From NCBI GenBank assembly GCA_029964075.1, contig CM057142.1, positions 883,770 to 947,769 of the forward strand: a DNA stretch of 64,000 nt, read 5' to 3'. The notes under the pieces are model-generated. The model saw nothing but the letters and a program-made list of their open reading frames with translations. It did no database searches and was not told the origin of the DNA. A program made the position numbers and the translations under genes. Position 1 is the first letter of the stretch. Each line of letters begins with the position of its first letter. Shown in pieces: positions 50,901 through 57,529 of the stretch. The stretch comes from Patiria pectinifera (taxonomy: Eukaryota; Echinodermata; Asteroidea; Valvatida; Asterinidae).

Positions 50901-53900
50901 CTTGAAAATGTCAGCACACTAGGGGCCATGATTTACAGGATGCTTTAGACTGTCATTCACAAACAGTCCAGTAAGGTATTTCATAATAATTTGGTAGCTT
51001 TGTTTTGTGATGTTTGCAAATGTTGTATATTCCCTTTAATACATTTTGCCATATAATCATTTTGTACTGAGATTTTATTCATCTTGCGCCTAATTTTTGG
51101 AATTTCACACACAGAAAGTCAACAACGAACATACTTATTATTGTACCGTATTTTTTGTCTTTTTTTTCCCTCCAACTGTCGATCTATTGGCCTATGATCG
51201 ATGTAATATTGTCTAATTGATTGAGCCTATTTTTCTGTTTGTATTTCAGTTGATTAACTCCACAACGGGTCCCGGCGAATATTTAAGAAATGCGCTGTGG
51301 CATACTGGCGACACGAGTGATCAGGTATGGTTGGCGCAATGTCGGATAACATAATAACCAAATTTCCATTATTCAGATTATCAGAATTAAAGAAAATTAA
51401 AATGTAGTATGAAACACGCATTAGTGATTTTGCGGGCCGCCGATTTTACGAAGCCTATAGTGCCTGTCACAATTTTTCAGTTCTATTTTATTGAATTTTA
51501 TTTCCTATTTGTGCAAGAGGGTTGAAGGTGCTTGTTCGTGTTCTGATCTAAACTTTAGGAGCCAATTTTCATAGTGTGCACATGCAGTTGCTTAGTACAT
51601 ATGCATATTTACTCGGTAAAAAAATGCCACCAGTCAAAATGCTTTTAATATCGGGGGGGGGGGGTGCTGAACTAAAAAAAGACATATTAGCTATATTTTC
51701 TACCCAGCATCCCCTTTAAGTTGTGCCCTTTTCTATGGATCCACCCACCCTTTGAAAGATCGTGACAAGGAGTTGAACTCCCACCCCTCCCCCGGACAGC
51801 TAATCCACCCCTCTTGAGCTAAGCCTGGATCCGCCCCTTTTTGGTATCGAATCAATCGGCCGTCTAAAATGATCAATCGTGAGGCGGCTCGGCATTAAAG
51901 CAAGTGCCCAATTAAGCGGCGCTTAATTACATAAACACCTGTTTGCGTGGATCGGTTAATTATCCAGTTAAGTTGAATAGATCTATATGCTGATGAACCC
52001 TTGAACCAGCGTACACGTACGACCGCGCCCATTCTCCGTCCGTGAGTGTGGCTACCAGATAAGGCCTAGAGATAGACCACCCTCCCACACGGTTCATGGG
52101 CACGCAGCGTATTCAGCCAACGAGCCAACATACACGGCTCCTCAAAGGTCACTCCTTTCCGCCTCACACACATCCGAAACGGCTTATGTACGGACCAGAC
52201 CCTACCCGGCAACACTTCCACTCCGATTTATCACGAGCCGTTCCATGACGGCGTCTAATCGGTAACAGATGCCGGGCCGTGCCGAGAAAACGAGTTGGGA
52301 AGATTAAACATGAAAATTTTTGGCAATTTTTGTGTGTTATTTCGAGACGGCATTTTTTTAAGTCTCACTTGTAACAAGTGCTACCATGTGGTGATTTATT
52401 ACTTCCTTTGACATTTGGATTTTTTGTTATTGTATTTTTTTCAGGTCAAGTTAATTTGGAGCGACGCTAATAAAATCGGCTGGAAAGATTTCACAGCGTA
52501 CAGATGGATTCTAACGCACAGGCCGAGAACTGGTTACATCAGGTGGGTAATCAACTTGGAAAATCGTCAGGGTGAAGCCTATAAAGCGTGTTGGAATGTG
52601 AATGCATTGGATCATTTCCTCGACAAAAAAAATATCAGCCAAATTTGGAATTGAATTTTTTTGAACTCTTTGCACCATTTTTTTAAAATGCTGTTTTGCA
52701 TTCCATTTTTCAAACTCACGTTGGGATTCTTGTGGATTTTATAGTTCGTCCCATGTGTCTCTTTTTCTCACCAAAGCCTTTTTATGCGTCAAATAGAATG
52801 CAAGCATATTTTTCAAAACAAAAATCTTTCACGTATCATGTGTGCAAATATATATACATTTCAAATTTATTTGACAAAAAAGACATCCAATTGCCACCTC
52901 TTTGATCTTCAAAAAACCTTGAATAATTATATATCCTACTTCGAAATGAATCGGTTACTTATAAAATATTTAATCAGTAAGTTGCCGCGAACCGATTTGT
53001 TTCCTTGAATTCCACTGTGAGAAGACACAAAGGCTAAACAAATCAATATATATTTCGTTTTTCAGTGCCAAGCCCCCAAAACGGACAGTGTACCTTTAAC
53101 AACAAACTTTCTTCACCAAATTTAGTTTCATTTTACGCTTTTTCGTATGAATAGAAAGTTAATTTCCCAGCAGAAAAAAATGTAATTTTTTTTTTACTCC
53201 TCTCGTTGATAGAGTTACCATGTACGAGGGCAGCAAGGTGCTAGCAGACTCTGGCGCCCTCTATGACTTCACGTTACAAGGCGGACGTATCGGTCTTTTC
53301 TGCTTCTCACAAGAGATGGTCTTCTTCTCCGATCTCCAGTACAAATGTCTGGACGAGGTCAGTTCTCGACTTAACTTACAAACCCCTAGACCAACTTAAT
53401 TTGTAGTTGAGCCACACGTCAATCACAAGACAATCAGAAGCCTGTCACAGACAAGTCAATCACAAGCAACTCACAGACAGACCAGTAACAATCATCACAG
53501 GTCGATCACTAGCAAGTCATAAGTCATTCAAAAGTCATCACAAGTCAATCAGTAGTCATTCAGGACATTTATGACTCAATTACTAGTCAATCACAGGACA
53601 ATCACAATCAATCACAAGTCATCAGTAGTGTCATTGACAAATCAAATACAAGTCAATCGCAAGCAAATCACAGACAGGTCAATAACAATCATCACAGGTC
53701 AATCACTTTAAAAGTTATCACAAGTCAACGGTAGTCATTGACAGACACATACAAGTCAATCGCAAGCACATCACAGACAGGGCAATAACAATAATCACAG
53801 GTCAATCACTAGCAAGTCATAAGTCATTCAAAACTTATCACAAGTCAATCAGTAGACATAAACGCCAATTATGAGTCAATTACAAGTCAATCACAGGACC

Positions 53901-54034
53901 ATCACAATCAATCACAAATCTATCAAAGGTCAAATCTCAAGCCGAATCACAAGTCAACTCAGTCACTTGCCTCTCTTTATAAAATTAACCGTTTCATTTT
54001 TTTTCTCTTTGCGTTCTTGATTTTGAAGGAATAA
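26861..54034 (+). CDS. thrombospondin, subgroup A (THBS1/2-like), 24 coding exons
   Basis: This is a secreted, calcium-binding, multidomain matrix glycoprotein. Vertebrate relatives are trimers that bind integrins, CD36, proteoglycans and TGF-beta. The joined exons give 1276 codons from the ATG at 26861. The ATG at 26879 has a perfect context (CACCATGG), giving 1270 residues versus about 1170 in human THBS1. Numbered from the second ATG: signal peptide 1-20; N-terminal laminin-G-like domain 25-236, with the usual Cys pair; Gly/Ser/Pro/Asn linker 237-368; Cys 369 and 373 then a short coiled coil; VWC 414-471; type 1 repeats about 478-525, 531-588 and 592-645; EGF-like 648-689, 690-741 and 742-787; type 3 repeats about 788-1033; lectin-like C-terminal domain to 1269. 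All introns are GT-AG with matching phases. The unusually long linker is the main oddity. Assignment to subgroup A is certain; whether it is co-orthologous to both THBS1 and THBS2 is inference. Confidence 0.97.
28060..28125 (-). repeat. tRNA-like SINE fragment
   Basis: On the minus strand a box B (GGTTCGAATGCC) is preceded at the normal distance by a weak box A-like TGGTGCCTGG. Homology to a named SINE cannot be tested here. Confidence 0.3.
29182..29295 (+). pseudogene. non-LTR retrotransposon fragment (C-terminal tail)
   Basis: One frame reads [20 protein letters not shown] and closes with a stop at 29293-29295. IWNNLPxxIRxxxxxxxF is the typical tail after the reverse transcriptase of many non-LTR elements (CR1/L2/RTE-like). 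No reverse transcriptase core precedes it, so it is a dead fragment inside intron 2. Confidence 0.5.
29793..30358 (+). CDS. thrombospondin exon 3: N-terminal laminin-G-like domain
   Basis: This is the largest coding exon, 566 bases, entering phase 1 and leaving phase 0 (TTTAAG|GTGAGT). It encodes most of the N-terminal domain, including [17 protein letters not shown] and [19 protein letters not shown]. That Cys is the first of the conserved pair. In vertebrate thrombospondins this domain binds heparin and LRP1/calreticulin. Basic residues are present, but the heparin-binding surface cannot be judged by eye. The exon is GC-rich compared with its introns. Confidence 0.95.
32376..32430 (-). repeat. 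tRNA-derived SINE fragment
   Basis: On the minus strand, a box A-like TTTAGAGGTTGGGC is followed by box B GGGTTCGAATCC at the normal spacing. It lies 33 bases upstream of exon 4, so it sits close to the branch-site region. Confidence 0.5.
32463..32628 (+). CDS. thrombospondin exon 4: end of N-terminal domain
   Basis: Acceptor TTCTTATTTACAG, donor GATG|GTAAGA, phase 0 in and 1 out. It encodes [17 protein letters not shown], the final strand of the laminin-G-like fold with the second conserved Cys (residue 236). A Ser-rich start of the linker follows. Confidence 0.94.
32650..32800. repeat. foldback element with minisatellite arms (copy C)
   Basis: Left units (ATCACAAGTCATCACGAGTCC, CACAAGCC) run one way and right units (GGACTTGTGAATTGACTTG) the other. 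Between them is a core with CATGAAC..GACACAGAAATGTCTTTG at 32721-32745, which matches the palindromic core at 47798-47830. It lies just inside intron 4 and is diverged. Confidence 0.5.
34753..34797. repeat. short palindromic repeat fragment
   Basis: CGACGTTTCGGTCAGTATAG is followed by CTATGCTCTGACCGTCTTCAG. The GGTCAG/CTGACC arms form a hairpin around TATAGGCCTATG. Similar GAAACGTY plus CAGAGCATA words occur in the 3' UTR element at 55605-55863 and at 23812-23850, so this is a dispersed family. Confidence 0.45.
34996..35390 (+). CDS. thrombospondin exon 5: linker and oligomerisation Cys pair
   Basis: Phase 1 in, phase 0 out (CACTTC|GTGAGT). The acceptor is tandem: TTTTAGCAG offers splicing at 34996 or 34999, adding or dropping one Ala codon (NAGNAG). 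About 100 residues rich in Gly, Ser, Pro and Asn are followed by CAYTC and a short heptad-like helix ([18 protein letters not shown]). The Cys pair matches the position of the two cysteines that lock the trimer in THBS1/2. The linker is several times longer than in human THBS1, and the coiled coil is shorter. Confidence 0.93.
35786..35911 (+). CDS. thrombospondin exon 6: end of coiled coil, first half of VWC
   Basis: Acceptor GACCATTCAG, donor GGGG|GTACGT, phase 0 on both sides. It encodes ENQRPPEWP, comparable to the ELRRPP region just before VWC in THBS1. Four VWC cysteines follow, in GCWYMK and DKCKSCEC. Confidence 0.93.
36282..36375 (+). CDS. thrombospondin exon 7: second half of VWC
   Basis: Acceptor CCAACGTCATAG, donor CCGA|GTAAGT, phase 0 in and 1 out. 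It encodes [13 protein letters not shown] and GDCCPTCP, completing the ten-Cys VWC pattern that ends in the diagnostic CCPTC. Confidence 0.94.
36836..36994 (+). CDS. thrombospondin exon 8: type 1 repeat 1
   Basis: Phase 1 on both sides, the usual module phase for these repeats. It encodes [17 protein letters not shown] then IQQRGRSC, with a full WxxWxxW ladder (C-mannosylation and CD36-type CSVTCG signatures) and six cysteines. [12 protein letters not shown] is the same as in the first repeat of vertebrate THBS1. Confidence 0.96.
37242..37427 (+). CDS. thrombospondin exon 9: type 1 repeat 2
   Basis: Phase 1 on both sides. It encodes [16 protein letters not shown], then [16 protein letters not shown] and PCSRDPCP. 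The middle Trp of the ladder is Phe. One residue is missing before the first Cys relative to repeat 1. The C-x-x-T-C-G O-fucosylation motif is kept. NFT and NGT are possible N-glycosylation sites. Confidence 0.95.
38086..38259 (+). CDS. thrombospondin exon 10: type 1 repeat 3
   Basis: Phase 1 on both sides. It encodes [18 protein letters not shown] and then [20 protein letters not shown]. Only the first Trp of the WxxWxxW ladder remains; the other two are Phe. The C-x-x-T-C motif is kept. Six cysteines are present. Confidence 0.95.
38518..38645 (+). CDS. thrombospondin exon 11: EGF-like domain 1
   Basis: Phase 1 in, phase 0 out (AACGAG|GTACAA). It encodes [20 protein letters not shown], then [17 protein letters not shown], six cysteines in EGF spacing. 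It ends with QDINE, the start of the calcium-binding EGF 2. Confidence 0.95.
39121..39140 (+). repeat. TGTC microsatellite
   Basis: Five perfect TGTC units in intron 11, about 185 bases upstream of exon 12. A nearby direct repeat of TTTTTAAGCTCT(A/G)GCAGG occurs at about 39073 and 39207. Confidence 0.8.
39325..39477 (+). CDS. thrombospondin exon 12: EGF-like domain 2
   Basis: Acceptor CACTTCACTCTCAG, donor AAGCAG|GTAAGC, phase 0 on both sides. It encodes [12 protein letters not shown], then [20 protein letters not shown]. The joined DINEC...DACFN pattern is that of a calcium-binding EGF domain. It aligns closely with the same domain of THBS1. Confidence 0.95.
39854..40016. repeat. palindromic MITE in intron 12
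   Basis: The left end TGTTACACCCCAATTATGGC and the right end (reverse complement TGTTACGCCCTAACTATGGC) form terminal inverted repeats of about 35 bp. The interior is made of GTTGGGAC / GTCCCAAC words in both orientations, so most of the 163 bp could fold on itself. No ORF. Confidence 0.75.
41418..41522 (+). CDS. thrombospondin exon 13: first part of EGF-like domain 3
   Basis: Acceptor TTTATCATCACAG, donor TGTAAA|GTAAGT, phase 0 on both sides. It encodes [20 protein letters not shown] then [12 protein letters not shown]. The insertion carrying YSDP is typical of the third thrombospondin EGF domain. Confidence 0.94.
41613..41832. repeat. MITE in intron 13
   Basis: The left end GGTTGTTCTATAACTTTGGG and the reverse complement of the right end, AGTCATTCTATAAATTTGGG, form inverted repeats of about 25 bp that continue with GTCCA. 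The 220 bp element has no ORF. It sits between exons 13 and 14. Confidence 0.65.
41885..41945 (-). repeat. decayed tRNA-like sequence (SINE head)
   Basis: On the minus strand, AGTTGGTAGAGCGC (D-arm, box A) is followed about 30 bases later by AAGGTTCCAATGCC (T-arm, box B). This is close to a tRNA, but arm pairing is imperfect and GTTCGA has become GTTCCA, so a SINE or pseudo-tRNA is likelier than a working gene. Confidence 0.45.
42070..42186 (+). CDS. thrombospondin exon 14: end of EGF 3, start of type 3 repeats
   Basis: Phase 0 on both sides. It encodes [20 protein letters not shown] then [12 protein letters not shown]. The DSDLDGWP segment is the conserved entry into the calcium-binding wire. 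Confidence 0.94.
42900..43007 (+). CDS. thrombospondin exon 15: type 3 repeats
   Basis: Phase 0 on both sides, acceptor after a CT-rich tract (CCGGTGAAG). It encodes [20 protein letters not shown] and [16 protein letters not shown]. The run of seven Asp comes from a GAC/GAT repeat. Confidence 0.94.
44165..44285. repeat. possible partial MITE in intron 15
   Basis: GGCCCCCGTCCATTTCACGGAGGC with CGTAAAGCATTGAGCACA resembles, word by word, the region CCTCCGTCTATTTCATGGAGAC with TGTAAGCATAAGCACAG inside the complete MITE at 62220-62495. The ends are not clear. Confidence 0.35.
44731..44890 (+). CDS. thrombospondin exon 16: type 3 repeats
   Basis: Phase 0 in, phase 1 out (GATG|GTAGGT). It encodes two calcium-binding units, with [15 protein letters not shown] and [19 protein letters not shown]. 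The DxDxDGxxD and Cys spacing is standard. Confidence 0.95.
45052..45324. repeat. long-arm inverted-repeat element in intron 16
   Basis: The left arm starts ATTGTGCCTTTGATGATACA and the right arm ends with its reverse complement, TGTATCATCAAAGGCACAAT. Similarity continues inward for roughly 110 bases per arm, through GAGAAAGATATTTG and GGTAGAATAA. The 273 bp element is almost entirely arm, so the unspliced transcript would form a long hairpin about 160 bases after exon 16. Confidence 0.85.
45505..45560 (-). repeat. tRNA-like fragment
   Basis: On the minus strand a box B word GAAGTTCGACTCC follows AGAAGCGCTTG at roughly tRNA spacing. Only a weak box A is present. Confidence 0.3.
45905..46023 (+). 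CDS. thrombospondin exon 17: type 3 repeats
   Basis: Phase 1 in, phase 0 out. The exon itself begins GTATAT directly after CAG, but only splicing at 45905 keeps frame. It encodes [19 protein letters not shown] and [16 protein letters not shown]. Confidence 0.94.
46496..46634 (+). CDS. thrombospondin exon 18: type 3 repeats
   Basis: Acceptor CACTTGATTGCAG, donor ATCG|GTATGT, phase 0 in and 1 out. It encodes [20 protein letters not shown] and [19 protein letters not shown], in the expected order for the calcium wire. Confidence 0.95.
46967..47062 (+). CDS. thrombospondin exon 19: type 3 repeats
   Basis: Phase 1 on both sides. It encodes [19 protein letters not shown] then [11 protein letters not shown]. 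The donor is AATG|GTGTGT. NDT is a possible N-glycosylation site. Confidence 0.94.
47314..47573. repeat. TIR element with internal tRNA-like Pol III promoter (complete copy)
   Basis: The ends are inverted: AGGTTTTGCCCTTCACCG at the left, and AGGTTTTTGCCCTTCACCGG as the reverse complement of the right, continuing with CGTATAC. Inside, on the minus strand, CTCGGTGATAGAGTGCTAG (box A-like) and GTGGGTTTGAGTCC (box B-like) are spaced as in a tRNA. The copy at 7793-8012 shares the left end and the tRNA-like part. A SINE-like body flanked by transposon-type ends is unusual. It lies in intron 19. Confidence 0.75.
47748..47868. repeat. foldback element (copy B), palindromic core
   Basis: GACAAAGG-AATG-CCTTTGTC (47807-47826) is a perfect hairpin. 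To its left lie CACAAATC/CGCAAGTG-type units and to its right GGCTTGTGACTTGACTTG. The core matches that of copy A at 19477-19530 (ATGAA.AACGA, GGATGCCTTT, GCAGTT or ACAGTT, GCTTGTGA). It is in intron 19, 130 bp upstream of exon 20. Confidence 0.7.
47956..48183 (+). CDS. thrombospondin exon 20: last type 3 repeat with RGD, start of C-terminal domain
   Basis: Phase 1 on both sides. It opens with [16 protein letters not shown], so an RGD tripeptide (codons 47964-47972) sits at the place where human THBS1 has GRGDAC. It then encodes [19 protein letters not shown] and [17 protein letters not shown]. The position of the free Cys in human THBS1 (NCDPG) is Ser here, as in other thrombospondins. Confidence 0.96.
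48777..48850 (+). repeat. polypyrimidine repeat upstream of exon 21
   Basis: Units such as TTATCTTGTCCTCTT recur, forming about 70 bases that are nearly all T and C with TCTT/CTCTT motifs, 64 bases before the exon 21 acceptor. PTB-type proteins bind such tracts; an effect on splicing is only inferred. Confidence 0.5.
48914..49110 (+). CDS. thrombospondin exon 21: C-terminal domain
   Basis: Phase 1 in, phase 0 out (CTCAAG|GTGAGA). It encodes [20 protein letters not shown], then [20 protein letters not shown] and KQVTQKYWE. This is the most conserved thrombospondin segment and alone identifies the family. Confidence 0.97.
49111..51249 (+). other. thrombospondin intron 21 (2.1 kb)
   Basis: Contains a C run (49898-49910) with CACACA, a G-rich tract near 50276-50290 and a small inverted repeat built of TTTAACCCTAAC (50181-50192) and GTTAGGGTTAAAG (50241-50253). 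A 204-codon minus-strand ORF (49816-50430) passes through the homopolymers and has no recognisable domain, so it is not called. Confidence 0.6.
51250..51324 (+). CDS. thrombospondin exon 22: C-terminal domain
   Basis: Acceptor TTTGTATTTCAG, donor GATCAG|GTATGG, phase 0 on both sides. It encodes [20 protein letters not shown]. The NST sequon is shared with vertebrate thrombospondins. Confidence 0.96.
51325..52444 (+). other. thrombospondin intron 22 (1.1 kb)
   Basis: Contains a G run at 51653-51665 and a diverged repeat at about 51629-51840 that ends with CTGGATCCGCC. A similar GGCGGATCCAG word occurs near 63569. The rest is unremarkable. Confidence 0.5.
52445..52542 (+). CDS. thrombospondin exon 23: C-terminal domain
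   Basis: Acceptor TTTTTTTCAG, donor CATCAG|GTGGGT, phase 0 in and 2 out. It encodes [20 protein letters not shown], the invariant [10 protein letters not shown] block. Confidence 0.96.
53213..53357 (+). CDS. thrombospondin exon 24: C-terminal domain end
   Basis: Phase 2 in, phase 0 out (GACGAG|GTCAGT). It encodes [19 protein letters not shown], then [20 protein letters not shown] and YKCLDE. The [11 protein letters not shown] block is the usual terminal signature. Confidence 0.96.
53400..53960. repeat. minisatellite filling intron 24
   Basis: Degenerate units of the form AATCACAAGTC, with variants such as CATCACAGGTC and CACAGACAGGTC, run for about 560 of the 671 bases of the intron, all in one orientation. 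The unit is the same family as the left arms of the foldback elements at 19.4, 32.7 and 47.8 kb. Larger period repeats are visible: the block from AGACAGGTCAATAACAATC to AAGTCAATC recurs about three times. Confidence 0.85.
54029..54034 (+). CDS. thrombospondin exon 25: final codon and stop
   Basis: The acceptor TTGATTTTGAAG is followed by GAA TAA, so the protein ends LDEE. The same exon carries the long 3' untranslated region. Placing only one codon in the last exon is unusual but is forced by phase 0 and the good acceptor. Reading through the exon 24 donor is a less likely alternative. Confidence 0.8.
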   Translation, partial: E

Positions 54035-55604
54035 CACCTAGGACAGCATCAACCCCATAGCGAACAAATACACTGACTAGCGTGAAGAGAACCACCGCCT
54101 TGGCAGCTGTAAATAGAATGACTTTATGGATTATAATATGCATCTTCAAAAGTTTAAGTTCTCAATTTTATCAGCCGTATCAACGACATGAGGAGGAGAC
54201 TAACCGTTTCAGCTGCATCAAACTATACCAAGCACTGCTGCCCATACCGTAATATTTGGAGTTAGCGCTATCCTTAGCCATGCATAAACCTTTATTGTGG
54301 CATCTGCTGTATATTCTATGCATACTGTCATAGCCAGGACATTCGACCGTGTTACGGAACTTTTGGCAATTATGGACTATTTTGCGCGAACGGGACTGGC
54401 GGAGAAGACCAGGCCGCATTTTGGATCTGTGAAACAGTACGCATATAATTATTAACTTTTAAAAAGTATTACGAACTTATACTAGATATCGTTTAAAGTG
54501 TTGTGTATAAATCAGCGCATGCGCTTTCTTGTGGCTGTGGTCTCCCTCACAGGCAGTATTTGGCTTTTTTTTTACTTTGTGGACGCACTGCGATTATAAT
54601 TATGCTTCACTTCGTGCATGGGCATTGGTCAATGAAATTCCGAAGACACGAGAAGAGTCTAAATTTGTACGCGTTCACTGTAAAAGTGCACCGAAATATT
54701 GATGACACTTGGACAGTATATGAAAACCTACAGTCTTTAGCGCTTTTGCCCGTGTAGTTCATGCAGTCATTAAGCACCGTTCGATTGCTAGCTAAGAAAA
54801 ATGCCCAGTGTTCATCAACACGATGCCATGTCATAAGTGGCTCCATAATTGTCTTCCTCGTATTTCGATCGTTTTAAGTATGTTATATATTTTTGTGCAT
54901 CTATTTATGGTGTAACGGAAAATTATATTGTAAAGCTTTATGACATAAAGCAAGTTTTTGTTCTGTGTTTTTTTATGTGTGTGTGCCAAAAAATTGTTTT
55001 ATCTGCCTGTGTATTATTCCTCATGCTATGTTAATCGTCTATATAAATATCTGTAAATTTTCTTGTTTACTTTCTTGGGTCGTGATTTTCTGTCAACAAC
55101 AGGGCCTCACGATAACCTATATCGTATAACTGTGACATATGTCACCAATTTATGCAGTAAAATGCTTCTTAAGATATTGTTAATAATAACCACTTCTATA
55201 AATGTTTTTTTTTAACGCATGCACTTTTCAACTATTCAAAACTCTATAGTGGGTCACTTTGTGTTGCAGAATGGTATCTGCCATACATGTTTTATTATAC
55301 CAGACGAGACAAACAAAATGTGTACATTTTAGCGCGCGGAAAGTTGCAATATCATGAATTCAAACGGCAGTCAACTGAAAATAATACCAGTGATAAACTT
55401 GGTCATCTTCATCTTGAAGTAAAATGTATAGGTGGCGCCAAATTCCGCCAAAAAAGAGTGTGAAAGATAAGACGAATGTCAAGACATGTACTTCGGTATC
55501 ACTTCTTATAGATTTCTCCCGTTCTTGTGATTATTTTGGGCGGACATCTTTGTATGTATTTTTTCCCTATTTATTATTTATTGGACTTGCATAAAACAAA
55601 TATT

Positions 55605-55863
55605 GAGCAATGAGTTGGGAGGTTTACGGTAACACCATGTGAGTGATATCTCTTTGTGAATTGTGTGGTTCTGAAAAGAACCAGTTGGTTTATACTCGAC
55701 GTTTCGAACAGTATGCTGTGTTTTTCATTAGGTGTCGCCTGTTGACAAACAGAGCATACTGTCCGAAACGTTGAGTTAAACCAACTGGTCCTATTCAGAA
55801 CCACATAATTCACAAAGAGATATCATTCACATGGTGTTATCACAAACCTCCCAATTCATTGAT
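55605..55863. repeat. long hairpin element in the 3' UTR
   Basis: The left arm begins CAATGAGTTGGGAGGTTT and the right arm, read in reverse complement, CAATGAATTGGGAGGTTT. The arms stay alike for about 115 bases through ATATCTCTTTGTGAATT, ACCAGTTGGTTTA and CAGTATGCT. The loop (about 55726-55743) is short. In mRNA this would be a near-continuous double strand. Confidence 0.9.
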
Positions 55864-56337
55864 CATGTCCTCCATTCAAACCCTTTAGCCTCAAATATTG
55901 AGAAACCACATCAGATTTATATTGTTGAAGACAGCTCGCGTGGTGGATGCTATTTAGCTATGGAATGACTGCATGAACGGGTATAACAATCAACCTGATG
56001 TAATTGTATTCCATTTTCTGTGGTTTAAGTTCCATTGTGTACATCCTATGGAATATGTTGGTTTAAGAAATTGAGTAACATTAATTCAGTTTTATTGAAT
56101 GATTTAAATTCCAAAATCTGATGCGACATTCATGCTGCTTGCCACATAGCATGGAGCTGTGTTTATAGCTCCATGCACATAGTATCTCGTTATCGCATCA
56201 ATGGGAGAATTTGGCATTATTTTCAGTTGGCTTGTAATTCTAAGTAGAAGTGCTTGTATCTCGTATTGTATCCCTGAACAAATCCTATAAAGGGTTCGAT
56301 GTATGTATACTCGTATTGGAAAAAAATACTAAAAAAT

Positions 56338-56343
56338 AATAAA
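56338..56343 (+). terminator. poly(A) signal AATAAA
   Basis: First canonical signal downstream of the stop codon; a GU-rich downstream element lies some 60 bases further on. Cleavage is expected around 56355-56370. Confidence 0.55.
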
Positions 56344-56560
56344 AAGCTGTAGATATCCCGCCTCAGTTTCACACTTGTGCACGAGTCTTCATCAATGCGA
56401 AGGTGTCTTGTTGTGGACATTATAATGCTGTTAATTTATAAGGGGGTCTGCCCACTTTATACACCAATCCAGTCGCACGGTCATACACCCACGGTGGCCC
56501 CATGTAATGGCGGACGGCATTGTGCCAGTTGTTGTTCAGATTTGTTTGTGCCAGGGATGT

Positions 56561-56602
56561 ATTTAAGTCCATCACAAGTCCCTGCAAGTCCATCACAAAT
56601 CC
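56561..56602. repeat. short CAAGTCCATCACAA minisatellite
   Basis: Three units, AAGTCCATCACAAGTCC, CTGCAAGTCC and ATCACAAATCC, of the same family as the arms of the foldback elements. No right arm is seen. Confidence 0.5.
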
Positions 56603-56979
56603 TCCTGTCCCAACAGACCTAAAAACTTATGACGTCACGCTTTGTTTACATGTGAGCTTTCCAATGGCGCGTCCCACCTACAATCCTGGCCAAATCTCGC
56701 TGGGCCCCCAACCCCCCGTCCCCCACTCAATTATGTTGTCTCTAATTACGCGGTGTGTGCTCGATCAGATTGAGAGAACAGCATCACCGGGGGAGCGGGC
56801 AGCGGGGGAGTGGGTGACCGTGGCAGGCTCAGGAAGTGTCCCAACCATTTTGGCCGGGACTCTTGTAGCTCTCATAGGAAAGCGCACATTTCAACGGCAT
56901 TAGGTCTTAGGTCTATTCACAAAAATGTGGATTCGAACTCACACCCTCCGATCTCAAACCCATGCCATTATGCAGCTTT

Positions 56980-57349
56980 GTAGTGCCAGTATCACACCCG
57001 GAGGAGTAATTTGTTATCAGTAACCTGGGGAGTATTATGTTTATTCATGAGGACAGAACAATGACGTCACAGCATATTAGTTAGTTGACTATCTTCATTA
57101 AAGTAATTTTAAGAACGGATGTCGACAGGTTGCTACAACAGCCTAGTCGTAAGTAGGATGAGTTTCTGTTCGAAAGACCTAGGTTCGAATCATGTCCATT
57201 TTTCATCTACTGTTTTTTCGTCTTTATCTTAAGGATCTTTTTTAATTGAAGGGAAAAAGAAGTCCGAAACTTAACTTTCTTGAAAACAATAGCATGAACC
57301 GCTAACAGGGCCCCAGTGTCCCTTCTGCCGGGTGTGATACTGGCGCTAC
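56980..57349. repeat. MITE with tRNA-like interior
   Basis: GTAGTGCCAGTATCACACCC at the left end and its reverse complement GGGTGTGATACTGGCGCTAC at the right end form 22 bp inverted repeats with one mismatch. Inside, CCTAGTCGTAAGTAGGATGA and a box B AGGTTCGAATC (about 57180-57190) give a tRNA-like layout. A second box B on the minus strand lies just outside (GAGTTCGAATCC, 56931-56942). Confidence 0.6.
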
Positions 57350-57529
57350 CATCCAGCTGAGCCTCGAAGAGCTGAGAGAGCTCGAGTATCGACAGCAAAT
57401 CGTAATTCCTGCGTGCGTATAATATTAGTATCGTAGAGGGCGCTCAACAACCATCTACACGGTGCTGTTTGGGGGGAAAATAATTCGCTGCCCACGTATA
57501 TACGTCTTCCTTCGGTAGCAAATGAAAAT

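Larger units (their letters stand above)
54035..56365 (+). other. thrombospondin 3' untranslated region, inferred end
   Basis: From the TAA no canonical AATAAA occurs until 56338, giving a 3' UTR of about 2.3 kb, similar in size to that of vertebrate THBS1. It contains ATTTA words, clustered at 55568-55581, as in unstable mRNAs, and a large hairpin element at 55605-55863. A GU-rich stretch (GGTGTCTTGTTGTGG, about 56400-56415) follows, as expected after a cleavage site. A shorter alternative form cannot be excluded. Confidence 0.6.
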
